Below are positions 1 through 12,292 of a DNA stretch of 64,000 bases, one piece after another. Origin of the DNA: Prosopocoilus inquinatus (taxonomy: Eukaryota > Arthropoda > Insecta > Coleoptera > Lucanidae); NCBI GenBank assembly GCA_036172665.1, contig CM069873.1:34152001-34216000 (forward strand). Reading direction: 5' to 3'. The notes below the pieces were generated by a model, which did not search any database, had not been told where the DNA came from, and worked only from the letters and a program-made list of their open reading frames with translations. Position numbers and translations under genes: made by a program. Numbering within the stretch: the first letter of the stretch is position 1; every line of letters starts with the position of its first letter.

Positions 1-26
1 CAGAAGCTGGAAATAGTTTTAAATGA

Positions 27-48
27 AACAACACGCATTAGCGTTGTT
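27..48. other. Imperfect dyad in the monomer
   Basis: Monomer positions 22-43 read AACAAC, then AC, GC, ATTA, GC and GTTGTT. AACAAC pairs with GTTGTT and GC with GC around an ATTA loop, leaving a 2-base bulge. The element recurs in nearly every monomer. It is weakened to a G-T pair in the CGTATTAGCG form and loses one inner pair in the CGCATTACCG form, while the outer six pairs usually stay. It is broken in the 73-bp truncated monomer. The dyad is visible in sequence; any role as a protein site or hairpin is unproven. Confidence 0.5.
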
Positions 49-65
49 CCTGTGATGTATCTAAT

Positions 66-2597
66 GGATCCTTACCATCTATCATGTTATTTGACGTTTC
101 GATGGACTCTAGTAACTCTGATGTGAGATACGAAGTTTTTGGACGCAGCAGGAGCTGGAAATAGTTTTAAACGAAACAACACGTATTAGCGTTGTTCCTG
201 TGATGTATCTAATCGATCCCTACTCATCTATCATGTTATTTGACGTTTGGATGGACTCCAGTAACTCTGATGTGAGATACAATGTTCTCGGACGCAGCAG
301 ATGCTGGAAATAGTTTTGAACGAAACAACACGTATTAGCGTTGTTCCTGTGATGTATCTAATCGATCCTTACTCATCTATCATGTTATTTGACGTTTGGA
401 TGGACTCCAGTAACTCTGATGTGAGATACAATGTTCTCGGACGCAGCAGATGCTGGAAATAGTTTTGAACGAAACAACACGTATTAGCGTTGTTCCTGTG
501 ATGTATCTAATCGATCCTTACTCATCTATCATGTTATTTGACGTTTGGATGGACTCCAGTAACTCTGATGTGAGATACAAAGTTTTCGGACGCAGCAGAA
601 GCTGGAAATAGTTTTAAACGAAACAACACGCATTACCGTTGTTCCTGTGATGTATCTAATCGATCCTTACTCATCTATCATGTTATTTGGCGTCTCGATG
701 GACTCCAGTAACTCTGATGTGAGATACAAAGTTTTCGGACGCAGCAGAAGCTGGAAATAGTTTTAATCGAAACAACACGCATTAGCGTTGTTCCTGTGAT
801 GTATCTAATCGATCCTTACTCATCTATCATGTTATTTGACGTTTGGATGGACTCCAGTAGCTCTGATGTGAGATACAAAGTTTTCGGACGCAGCAGAAGC
901 TGGAAATAGTTTTAAACGAAACAACACGCATTACCGTTGTTCCTGTGATGTATCTAATCGATCCTTACTCATCTATCATGTTATTTGACGTTTGGATGGA
1001 CTCCAGTAGCTCTGATGTGAGATACAATGTTCTCGGACGCAGCAGATGCTGGAAATAGTTTTGAACGAAACAACACGTATTAGCGTTGTTCCTGTGATGT
1101 ATCTAATCGATCCTTACTCATCTATCATGTTATTTGACGTTTGGATGGACTCCAGTAACTCTGATGTGAGATACAAAGTTTTCGGACGCAGCAGAAGCTG
1201 GAAATAGTTTTAAACGAAACAACACGCATTACCGTTGTTCCTGTGATGTATCTAATCGATCCTTACTCATCTATCATGTTATTTGACGTTTGGATGGACT
1301 CCAGTAGCTCTGATGTGAGATACAATGTTCTCGGACGCAGCAGATGCTGGAAATAGTTTTGAACGAAACAACACGTATTAGCGTTGTTCCTGTGATGTAT
1401 CTAATCGATCCTTACTCATCTGTCATGTTATTTGACGTTTGGATTTACTCCAGTAACTCTGATGTGAGATACAAAGGTTTCGGACGCAGCAGAAGCTGGA
1501 AATAGTTTTAAACGAAACAACACGCATTAGCGTTGTTCCTGTGATATATCTAATCGATCCTTACTCATCTATCATGTTATTTGACGTTTCGATGCACTCT
1601 AGTAACTCTGATGTGAGATACGAAGTTTTTGGACGCAGCAGGAGCTGGAAATAGTTTTAAACGAAACAACACGTATTAGCGTTGTTCCTGTGATGTATCT
1701 AATCGATCCTTATTTATTTATCATGTTATTTGACGTATCGATGGACTCTAGTAACTCTGATGTGAGATACGAAGTTTTTGGGCGCAGCAGGAGCTGGAAA
1801 TAGTTTTAAACGAAGCAACACGTATTAGCGTTGTTCCTGTGATGTATCTAATAGATCCTTACTTAGCTACTATGTTATTTGACGTTTCGATGGACTCCAG
1901 TAACTCTAATGTGAGATACGAAATTTTCGGACGCAGCAGAAGCTGGAAATACTTTTAAACGAAACAACACGCATTAGCGTTGTTCCTGTGATGTATCTAA
2001 TCGATCCTTACTCATCTATCATGTTATTTGACGTTTCGATGGACTCCAGTAACTCTAATGTGAGATACGAAATTTTCGGGCGCAGCAGAAGCTGGAAATA
2101 GTTTTAAACGAAACAACACGCATTAGCGTTGTTCCTGTGATGTATCTAATCGATCCTTACTCATCTATTATGTTATTTGGCGTTTCGATGGACTCCAGAA
2201 ACTTTGATGTGAGATACGAAGTTCTCGGACGCAGCTGAAGCTGGAAATAGTTTTAAATGAAACAACACGTACTAGCGTTGTTCCTGTGATATATCTAATC
2301 GATCCTTACTCTTCTATCATGTTATTTGACGTTTGGATGGACTCCAGTAACTCTGATGTAAGATACGAAGTTTTTGGGCGCAGCAGGAGCTGGAAATAGT
2401 TTTAAACGAAGCAACACGTATTAGCATTGTTCCTGTGATGTATCTAATAGATCCTTATTTATCTATCATGTTATTTGACGTTTCGATGGACTCTAGTAAC
2501 TCTGATGTGAGATACGAAGTTTTTGGACGCAGCAGAAGCTGGAAATAGTTTTAAATGAAACAACACGCATTAGCGTTGTTCCTGTGATGTATCTAAT
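66..2597 (+). repeat. HOR unit H1 (17 monomers, 2532 bp)
   Basis: Phased from GGATCC to GGATCC. Length is 17x149-1, the missing base belonging to the 148-bp TTACCATC monomer. The first half alternates monomers with GAACG/CGTATTAGCG and monomers with AAACG/CGCATTACCG. The second half has the GATGCACTCTAG, GACGTATCG and TTACTTAGCTACT types. Compared with H2 it lacks several types and carries a hybrid that runs from a TCGGGCGC-linked monomer straight into the CCAGAAACTTTG type (about 2090-2240), consistent with an internal deletion by unequal exchange. Confidence 0.85.
303..451 (+). repeat. Representative satellite monomer
   Basis: One 149-bp unit in the phase used throughout this annotation, starting at GCTGGAAATAG and ending before the next. 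A typical monomer has 59 G+C in 149 bases. Most carry ATCGAT near monomer position 60. The length is close to the roughly 147 bp wrapped on a nucleosome core, a common property of satellite monomers. I saw no clear internal sub-repeat. Confidence 0.9.
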
Positions 2598-5500
2598 GGA
2601 TCCTTACCATCTATCATGTTATTTGACGTTTCGATGGACTCTAGTAACTCTGATGTGAGATACGAAGTTTTTGGACGCAGCAGGAGCTGGAAATAGTTTT
2701 AAACGAAACAACAGGTATTAGCGTTGTTCCTGTGATGTATCTAATCGATCCTTACTCATCTATCATGTTATTTGACGTTTGGATGGACTCCAGTAACTCT
2801 GATGTGAGATACAATGTTCTCGGACGCAGCAGATGCTGGAAATAGTTTTGAACGAAACAACACGTATTAGCGTTGTTCCTGTGATGTATCTAATCGATCC
2901 TTACTCATCTATCATGTTATTTGACGTTTGGATGGACTCCAGTAACTCTGATGTGAGATACAAAGTTTTCGGACGCAGCAGAAGCTGGAAATAGTTTTAA
3001 ACGAAACAACACGCATTACCGTTGTTCCTGTGATGTATCTAATCGATCCTTACTCATCTATCATGTTATTTGGCGTCTCGATGGACTCCAGTAACTCTGA
3101 TGTGAGATACAAAGTTTTCGGACGCAGCAGAAGCTGGAAATAGTTTTAATCGAAACATCACGCATTAGCGTTGTTCCTGTGATGTATCTAATCGATCCTT
3201 ACTCATCTATCATGTTATTTGACGTTTGGATGGACTCCAGTAGCTCTGATGTGAGATACAATGTTCTCGGACGCAGCAGATGCTGGAAATAGTTTTGAAC
3301 GAAACAACACGTATTAGCGTTGTTCCTGTGATGTATCTAATCGATCCTTACTCATCTATCATGTTATTTGACGTTTGGATGGACTCCAGTAACTCTGATG
3401 TGAGATTAAATGTTTTCGGACGCAGCAGAAGCTGGAAATAGTTTTAAACGAAACAACACGCATTACCGTTGTTCCTGTGATGTATCTAATCGATCCTTAC
3501 TCATCTATCATGTTATTTGACGTTTGGATGGACCCCAGTAGCTCTGATGTGAGATACAATGTTCTCGGACGCAGCAGATGCTGGAAATAGTTTTGAACGA
3601 AACAACACGTATTAGCGTTGTTCCTGTGATGTATCTAATCGATCCTTACTCATTTATCATGTTATTTGACGTTTGGATTTACTCCAGTAACTCTGATGTG
3701 AGATACAAAGTTTTCGGACGCAGCAGAAGCTGGAAATAGTTTTAAACGAAACAACACTCATTACCGTTGTTCCTGTGATGTATCTAATCGATCCTTACTC
3801 ATCTATCATGTTATTTGGCGTCTCGATGGACTCCAGTAACTCTGATGTGAGATACAAAGGTTTCGGACGCAGCAGAAGCTGGAAATAGTTTTAAACGAAA
3901 CAACACGCATTAGCGTTGTTCCTGTGATATATCTAATCGATCCTTACTCATCTATCATGTTATTTGACGTTTCGATGCACTCTAGTAACTCTGATGTGAG
4001 ATACGAAGTTTTTGGACGCAGCAGGAGCTGGAAATAGTTTTAAACGAAACAACACGTATTAGCGTTGTTCCTGTGATGTATCTAATCGATCCTTATTTAT
4101 TTATCATGTTATTTGACGTATCGATGGACTCTAGTAACTCTGATGTGAGATACGAAGTTTTTGGGCGCAGCAGGAGCTGGAAATAGTTTTAAACGAAGCA
4201 ACACGTATTAGCGTTGTTCCTGTGATGTATCTAATAGATCCTTACTTAGCTACTATGTTATTTGGCGTTTCGATGGACTACAGTAACTCTAATGTGAGAT
4301 ACGAAATTTTCGGACGCAGCAGAAGCTGGAAATAGTTTTATACGAAACAACACGCATTAGCGTTGTTCCTGTGATGTATCTAATCGATCCTTACTCATCT
4401 ATCATGTTATTTGACGTTTCGATGGACTCCAGTAACTCTAATGTGAGATACGAAATTTTCGGGCGCAGCAGAAGCTGGAAATAGTTTTAAACGAAACAAC
4501 ACGCATTAGCGTTGTTCCTGTGATGTATCTAATCGATCCTTACTCATCTATCATGTTATTTGACGTTTCGATGGACTCCAGTATCTCTAATGTGAGATAC
4601 GAAATTTTCGGACGCAGCAGAAGCTGGAAATAGTTTTAAACGAAACAACACGCATTAGTGTTGTTCCTGTGATGTATCTAATCGATCCTTACTCATCTAT
4701 CATGTTATTTGACGTTTCGATGGACTCTAGTAACTCTGATGTGACATACGAAGTTTTTGGGCGCAGCAGGAGCTGGAAATAGTTTTAAAAGAAGCAACAC
4801 GTATTAGCGTTGTTCCTGTGATGTATCTAATCGATCCTTACTCATCTATCATGTTATTTGACGTTTGGATGGACTCCAGTAACTCTGATGTGAGATACAA
4901 AGTATTCGGACGCAGCAGAAGCTGGAAATAGTTTTAAACGAAACAACACGCATTAGCGTTGTTCCTGTGATGTATCTAATCGATCCTTACTCATCTATCA
5001 TGTTATTTGGCGTTTCGATGGACTCCAGTAACTCTGATGTGAGATACAAAGTTCTCGGACGCAGCTGAAGCTAGAAATAGTTTTAAACGAAACAACACGC
5101 ATTAGCGTTGTTCCTGTGATGTATTTAATCGATCCTTACTCATCTATCATGATATTTGACGTTTGAATGGACTCCAGTATCTCTGATGTGAGATACAAAG
5201 TTCTCGGACGCAGCAGAAGCTGGAAATAGTTTTGAACGAAACAACACGTATTAGCGTTGTTCCTGTGATGTATCTAATCGATCCTTACTTATCTACTATG
5301 TTATTTGAAGTTTCGATGGACTCCAGTAACTCTGATGTGAGATACGAAATTTTCGAACGCAGCAGAATCTGGAAATAGTTTTAAATGAAACAACACGCAT
5401 TAGCGTTGTTCCTGTGATGTATCTAATCGATCCTTACTCATCTATCATGTTATTTGGCGTTTCGATGGACTCCAGAAACTTTGATGTGAGATACGAAGTT

Positions 5501-6172
5501 CTAGGACGCAGCTGAAGCTGGAAATAGTTTTAAATGAAACAACACGTACTAGCGTTGTTAATGTGATATATCTAATCGATCCTTACTTATCTACTATGTT
5601 ATTTGACGTTTCGATGGACTCTAGTAACTCTGATGTGAGATACGAAATTTTCGATCGTAGCAGAATCTGGAAATAGTTTTAAATGAAACAACACGCATTA
5701 GCGTTGTTCCTGTGATGTATCTAATCGATCCTTACTCATCTATCATGTTATTTGACGTTTGGATGGACTCCAGTAACTCTGATGTGAGATACAAAGTTCT
5801 CGGACGCAGCAGAAGCTGGAAATAGTTTTGAACGAAACAACACGTATTAGCGTTGTTCCTGTGATGTATCTAATCGATCCTTACTCATCTATCATGTTAT
5901 TTGACGTTTGGATGGACTCCAGTAACTCTGATGTGAGATACAAAGTTTTCGGACGCAGCAGAAGCTGGAAATAGTTTTAAACGAAACAACACGCATTACC
6001 GTTGTTCCTGTGATGTATCTAATCGATCCTTACTCATCTATCATGTTATTTGATGTTTGGATGGACTCCAGTAACTCTGATGTGAGGTACAAAGTTTTCG
6101 GACGCAGCAGAAGCTGGAAATAGTTTTAAATGAAACAACACGCATCAGCGTTGTTCCTGTGATGTATCTAAT
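2598..6172 (+). repeat. HOR unit H2 (24 monomers, 3575 bp)
   Basis: Length is 24x149-1. It has the series later reused through to 29 kb: CATTACCG/GGCGTCTCG, CCAGTAGC/ACAATGTTCTCGG, GGATTTACTCC, ACAAAGGTTTCGG, GATGCACTCTAG, GACGTATCG, TTATACG, CCAGTATC, GTGACATACG, AAGTATTCGG, AGCTGAAGCTAG, CATGATATTTG, GAAGTTTCG, CCAGAAACTTTG and CGATCGTAGC. It lacks the GACGTGTCG/GACACC monomers present from H3 onward. Private variants include GTTGTTAATGTG near 5557 and GAGATTAAATG near 3403. Confidence 0.85.
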
Positions 6173-9100
6173 GGATCCTTACCATCTATCATGTTATTTG
6201 ACGTTTCGATGGACTCTAGTAACTCTGATGTGAGATACGAAGTTTTTGGACGCAGCAGGAGCTGGAAATAGTTTTAAACGAAACAACACGCATTAGCGTT
6301 GTTCCCGTGATGTATCTAATCGATCCTTACTCATCTATCATGTTATTTGACGTGTCGATGGACACCAGTAACTCTAATGTGAGATACGAAATTTTCGGAC
6401 GCAGCAGGAGCTGGAAATAGTTTTAAACGAAACAACACGCATTAGCGTTGTTCCTGTGATTTATCTAATCGATCCTTACTCATCTATCATGTTATTTGAC
6501 GTTTCGATGGACTCTAGTAACTCTGATGTGAGATACGAAGTTTTTGGACGCAGCAGGAGCTGGAAATAGTTTTAAACGAAGCAACACGTATTAGCGTTGT
6601 TCCTGTGATGTATCTAATAGATCCTTACTTAGCTACTATGTTATTTGACGTTTCGATGGACTCTAGTAACTCTGATGTGAGATACGAAGTTTTTGGACGC
6701 AGCAGGAGCTGGAAATAGTTTTAAACGAAACAACACGCATTAGCGTTGTTCCCGTGATGTATCTAATCGATCCTTACTCATCTATCATGTTATTTGACGT
6801 GTCGATGGACACCAGTAACTCTAATGTGAGATACGAAATTTTCGGACGCAGCAGGAGCTGGAAATAGTTTTAAACGAAACAACACGCATTACCGTTGTTC
6901 CTGTGATGTATCTAATCGATCCTTACTCATCTATCATGTTATTTGGCGTCTCGATGGACTCCAGTAACTCTGATGTGAGATACAAAGTTTTCGGACGCAG
7001 CAGAAGCTGGAAATAGTTTTAATCGAAACAACACGCATTAGCGTTGTTCCTGTGATGTATCTAATCGATCCTTACTCATCTATCATGTTATTTGACGTTT
7101 GGATGGACTCCAGTAGCTCTGATGTGAGATACAATGTTCTCGGACGCAGCAGATGCTGGAAATAGTTTTGAACGAAACAACACGTATTAGCGTTGTTCCT
7201 GTGATGTATCTAATCGATCCTTACTCATCTATCATGTTATTTGACGTTTGGATGGACTCCAGTAACTCTGATGTGAGATAAAAAGTTTTCGGACGCAGCA
7301 GAAGCTGGAAATAGTTTTAAACGAAACAACACGCATTACCGTTGTTCCTGTGATGTATCTAATCGATCCTTACTCATCTATCATGTTATTTGACGTTTGG
7401 ATGGACTCCAGTAGCTCTGATGTGAGATACAATGTTCTCGGACGCAGCAGATGCTGGAAATAGTTTTGAACGAAACAACACGTATTAGCGTTGTTCCTGT
7501 GATGTATCTAATCGATCCTTACTCATTTATCATGTTATTTGACGTTTGGATTTACTCCAGTAACTCTGATGTGAGATACAAAGTTTTCGGACGCAGCAGA
7601 AGCTGGAAATAGTTTTAAACGAAACAACACGCATTACCGTTGTTCCTGTGATGTATCTAATCGATCCTTACTCATCTATCATGTTATTTGGCGTCTCGAT
7701 GGACTCCAGTAACTCTGATGTGAGATACAAAGGTTTCGGACGCAGCAGAAGCTGGAAATAGTTTTAAACGAAACAACACGCATTAGCGTTGTTCCTGTGA
7801 TATATCTAATCGATCCTTACTCATCTATCATGTTATTTGACGTTTCGATGCACTCTAGTAACTCTGATGTGAGATACGAAGTTTTTGGACGCAGCAGGAG
7901 CTGGAAATAGTTTTAAACGAAACAACACGTATTAGCGTTGTTCCTGTGATGTATCTAATCGATCCTTATTTATTTATCATGTTATTTGACGTATCGATGG
8001 ACTCTAGTAACTCTGATGTGAGATACGAAGTTTTTGGGCGCAGCAGGAGCTGGAAATAGTTTTAAACGAAGCAACACGTATTAGCGTTGTTCCTGTGATG
8101 TATCTAATAGATCCTTACTTAGCTACTATGTTATTTGACGTTTCGATGGACTCCAGTAACTCTAATGTGAGATACGAAATTTTCGGACGCAGCAGAAGCT
8201 GGAAATAGTTTTATACGAAACAACACGCATTAGCGTTGTTCCTGTGATGTATCTAATCGATCCTTACTCATCTATCATGTTATTTGACGTTTCGATGGAC
8301 TCCAGTAACTCTAATGTGAGATACGAAATTTTCGGGCGCAGCAGAAGCTGGAAATAGTTTTAAACGAAACAACACGCATTAGCGTTGTTCCTGTGATATA
8401 TCTAATCGATCCTTACTCATCTATCATGTTATTTGACGTTTCGATGGACTCCAGTATCTCTAATGTGAGATACGAAATTTTCGGACGCAGCAGAAGCTGG
8501 AAATAGTTTTAAACGAAACAACACGCATTAGTGTTGTTCCTGTGATGTATCTAATCGATCCTTACTCATCTATCATGTTATTTGACGTTTCGATGGACTC
8601 TAGTAACTCTGATGTGACATACGAAGTTTTTGGGCGCAGCAGGAGCTGGAAATAGTTTTAAAAGAAGCAACACGTATTAGCGTTGTTCCTGTGATGTATC
8701 TAATCGATCCTTACTCATCTATCATGTTATTTGACGTTTGGATGGACTCCAGTAACTCTGATGTGAGATACAAAGTATTCGGACGCAGCAGAAGCTGGAA
8801 ATAGTTTTAAACGAAACAACACGCATTAGCGTTGTTCCTGTGATGTATCTAATCGATCCTTACTCATCTATCATGTTATTTGGCGTTTCGATGGACTCCA
8901 GTAACTCTGATGTGAGATACAAAGTTCTCGGACGCAGCTGAAGCTAGAAATAGTTTTAAACGAAACAACACGCATTAGCGTTGTTCCTGTGATGTATTTA
9001 ATCGATCCTTACTCATCTATCATGATATTTGACGTTTGAATGGACTCCAGTAACTCTGATGTGAGATACAAAGTTCTCGGACGCAGCAGAAGCTGGAAAT

Positions 9101-10045
9101 AGTTTTGAACGAAACAACACGTATTAGCGTTGTTCCTGTGATGTATCTAATCGATCCTTACTTATCTACTATGTTATTTGAAGTTTCGATGGACTCCAGT
9201 AACTCTGATGTGAGATACGAAATTTTCGAACGCAGCAGAATCTGGAAATAGTTTTAAATGAAACAACACGCATTAGCGTTGTTCCTGTGATGTATCTAAT
9301 CGATCCTTACTCATCTATCATGTTATTTGGCGTTTCGATGGACTCCAGAAACTTTGATGTGAGATACGAAGTTCTAGGACGCAGCTGAAGCTGGAAATAG
9401 TTTTAAATGAAACAACACGTACTAGCGTTGTTCCTGTGATATATCTAATCGATCCTTACTTATCTACTATGTTATTTGACGTTTCGATGGACTCTAGTAA
9501 CTCTGATGTGAGATACGAAATTTTCGATCGTAGCAGAATCTGGAAATAGTTTTAAATGAAACAACACGCATTAGCGTTGTTCCTGTGATGTATCTAATCG
9601 ATCCTTACTCATCTATCATGTTATTTGACGTTTGGATGGACTCCAGTAACTCTGATGTGAGATACAAAGTTCTCGGACGCAGCAGAAGCTGGAAATAGTT
9701 TTGAACGAAACAACACGTATTAGCGTTGTTCCTGTGATGTATCTAATCGATCCTTACTCATCTATCATGTTATTTGACGTTTGGATGGACTCCAGTAACT
9801 CTGATGTGAGATACAAAGTTTTCGGACGCAGCAGAAGCTGGAAATAGTTTTAAACGAAACAACACGCATTACCGTTGTTCCTGTGATGTATCTAATCGAT
9901 CCTTACTCATCTATCATGTTATTTGATGTTTGGATGGACTCCAGTAACTCTGATGTGAGGTACAAAGTTTTCGGACGCAGCAGAAGCTGGAAATAGTTTT
10001 AAATGAAACAACACGCATTAGCGTTGTTCCTGTGATGTATCTAAT
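6173..10045 (+). repeat. HOR unit H3 (26 monomers, 3873 bp)
   Basis: Length is 26x149-1. First unit with the CCCGTGATG/GACGTGTCG/GACACC monomers. Where H4 and H5 have three consecutive elements (a GATTTATC/GTTTGAATGG monomer, a 73-bp truncated monomer and a GTTTCG/CTAGTAAC monomer), H3 has one 149-bp monomer that starts like the first and ends like the third (around 6410-6560). H3 therefore records either the state before the truncated monomer entered or its precise loss. Confidence 0.85.
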
Positions 10046-10431
10046 GGATCCTTACCATCTATCATGTTATTTGACGTTTCGATGGACTCTAGTAACTCTG
10101 ATGTGAGATACGAAGTTTTTGGACGCAGCAGGAGCTGGAAATAGTTTTAAACGAAACAACACGCATTAGCGTTGTTCCCGTGATGTATCTAATCGATCCT
10201 TACTCATCTATCATGTTATTTGACGTGCCGATGGACACCAGTAACTCTAATGTGAGATACGAAATTTTCGGACGCAGCAGGAGCTGGAAATAGTTTTAAA
10301 CGAAACAACACGCATTAGCGTTGTTCCTGTGATTTATCTAATCGATCCTTACTCATCTATCATGTTATTTGACGTTTGAATGGACTCCAGTAACTCTGAT
10401 GTGAGATACAAAGTTCTCGGACGCAGCAGAA

Positions 10432-10504
10432 GCTGGAAATAGTTTTGAACGAAACAACTCCAGTAACTCTGATGTGAGAGACGAAATTTTCGAACGCAGC
10501 AGAA
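10432..10504 (+). repeat. Truncated monomer T1 (73 bp)
   Basis: Retains monomer positions 1-27 and 104-149. The 76 bp between AACGAAACAAC and TCCAGTAACTC are missing, including half of the dyad and the most constant segment. The bases AC precede both breakpoints, so the deletion has 2 bp of microhomology. It carries GAGAGACG and TCGAACGCAGC. The missing stop codons open a 62-codon antisense frame, which is not a credible gene. Confidence 0.93.
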
Positions 10505-12143
10505 TCTGGAAATAGTTTTAAATGAAACAACACGCATTAGCGTTGTTCCTGTGATGTATCTAATCGATCCTTACTCATCTATCATGTTATTTGACGTTTC
10601 GATGGACTCTAGTAACTCTGATGTGAGATACGAAGTTTTTGGACGCAGCAGGAGCTGGAAATAGTTTTAAACGAAGCAACACGTATTAGCGTTGTTCCTG
10701 TGATGTATCTAATAGATCCTTACTTAGCTACTATGTTATTTGACGTTTCGATGGACTCTAGTAACTCTGATGTGAGATACGAAGTTTTTGGACGCAGCAG
10801 GAGCTGGAAATAGTTTTAAACGAAACAACACGCATTAGCGTTGTTCCTGTGATGTATCTAATCGATCCTTACTCATCTATCATGTTATTTGACGTGTCGA
10901 TGGACACCAGTAACTCTAATGTGAGATACGAAATTTTCGGACGCAGCAGGAGCTGGAAATAGTTTTAAACGAAACAACACGCATTACCGTTGTTCCTGTG
11001 ATGTATCTAATCGATCCTTACTCATCTATCATGTTATTTGGCGTCTCGATGGACTCCAGTAACTCTGATGTGAGATACAAAGTTTTCGGACGCAGCAGAA
11101 GCTGGAAATAGTTTTAATCGAAACAACACGCATTAGCGTTGTTCCTGTGATGTATCTAATCGATCCTTACTCATCTATCATGTTATTTGACGTTTGGATG
11201 GACTCCAGTAGCTCTGATGTGAGATACAATGTTCTCGGACGCAGCAGATGCTGGAAATAGTTTTGAACGAAACAACACGTATTAGCGTTGTTCCTGTGAT
11301 GTATCTAATCGATCCTTACTCATCTATCATGTTATTTGACGTTTGGATGGACTCCAGTAACTCTGATGTGAGATAAAAAGTTTTCGGACGCAGCAGAAGC
11401 TGGAAATAGTTTTAAACGAAACAACACGCATTACCGTTGTTCCTGTGATGTATCTAATCGATCCTTACTCATCTATCATGTTATTTGACGTTTGGATGGA
11501 CTCCAGTAGCTCTGATGTGAGATACAATGTTCTCGGACGCAGCAGATGCTGGAAATAATTTTGAACGAAACAACACGTATTAGCGTTGTTCCTGTGATGT
11601 ATCTAATCGATCCTTACTCATTTATCATGTTATTTGACGTTTGGATTTACTCCAGTAACTCTGATGTGAGATACAAAGTTTTCGGACGCAGCAGAAGCTG
11701 GAAATAGTTTTAAACGAAACAACACGCATTACCGTTGTTCCTGTGATGTATCTAATCGATCCTTACTCATCTATCATGTTATCTGGCGTCTCGATGGACT
11801 CCAGTAACTCTGATGTGAGATACAAAGGTTTCGGACGCAGCAGAAGCTGGAAATAGTTTTAAACGAAACAACACGCATTAGCGTTGTTCCTGTGATATAT
11901 CTAATCGATCCTTACTCATCTATCATGTTATTTGACGTTTCGATGCACTCTAGTAACTCTGATGTGAGATACGAAGTTTTTGGACGCAGCAGGAGCTGGA
12001 AATAGTTTTAAACGAAACAACACGTATTAGCGTTGTTCCTGTGATGTATCTAATCGATCCTTATTTATTTATCATGTTATTTGACGTATCGATGGACTCT
12101 AGTAACTCTGATGTGAGATACGAAGTTTTTGGGCGCAGCAGGA

Positions 12144-12292
12144 GCTGGAAATAGTTTTAAACGAAGCAGCACGTATTAGCGTTGTTCCTGTGATGTATCT
12201 AATCGATCCTTATTTATTTATCATGTTATTTGACGTATCGATGGACTCTAGTAACTCTGATGTGAGATACGAAGTTTTTGGGCGCAGCAGGA
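12144..12292 (+). repeat. Extra single-monomer duplication in H4
   Basis: Two successive monomers both carry TTATTTATTT and GACGTATCG, a type present once per HOR elsewhere. The second starts with GAAGCAGCACG, the private start that H5 joins to AGATCCTTACTTAGC. So the extra copy is a hybrid of the GACGTATCG and TTACTTAGC types, and it accounts for the 149-bp difference between H4 (4244) and H5 (4095). Confidence 0.85.

Noticed and set aside
87..120. CENP-B-box-like match TTCGATGGACTCTAG in monomers with GTTTCG
   Set aside because: It fits 7 of 9 fixed positions of the known box, with mismatches in the critical CGGG end. A 7/9 match somewhere in 149 bp on two strands is not improbable, and many monomers have TTGG instead of TTCG.
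5069..5080. AGCTAGAAATAG, resembling part of the guide-RNA scaffold used with Cas9
   Set aside because: A 12-base match arising from one base change in the common AGCTGGAAATAG. It recurs once per HOR with the AGCTGAAGCTAG monomer and nothing else of a tracrRNA or repeat is present.
10349..10537. A 62-codon antisense open frame, with identical copies at 14593, 18688, 22634, 30006, 32760, 34769 and on the plus strand at 48828
   Set aside because: It exists only because the 76-bp deletion in the truncated monomer removes stops. It consists wholly of satellite sequence, has no start context or domain, and its identity between copies follows from HOR duplication.
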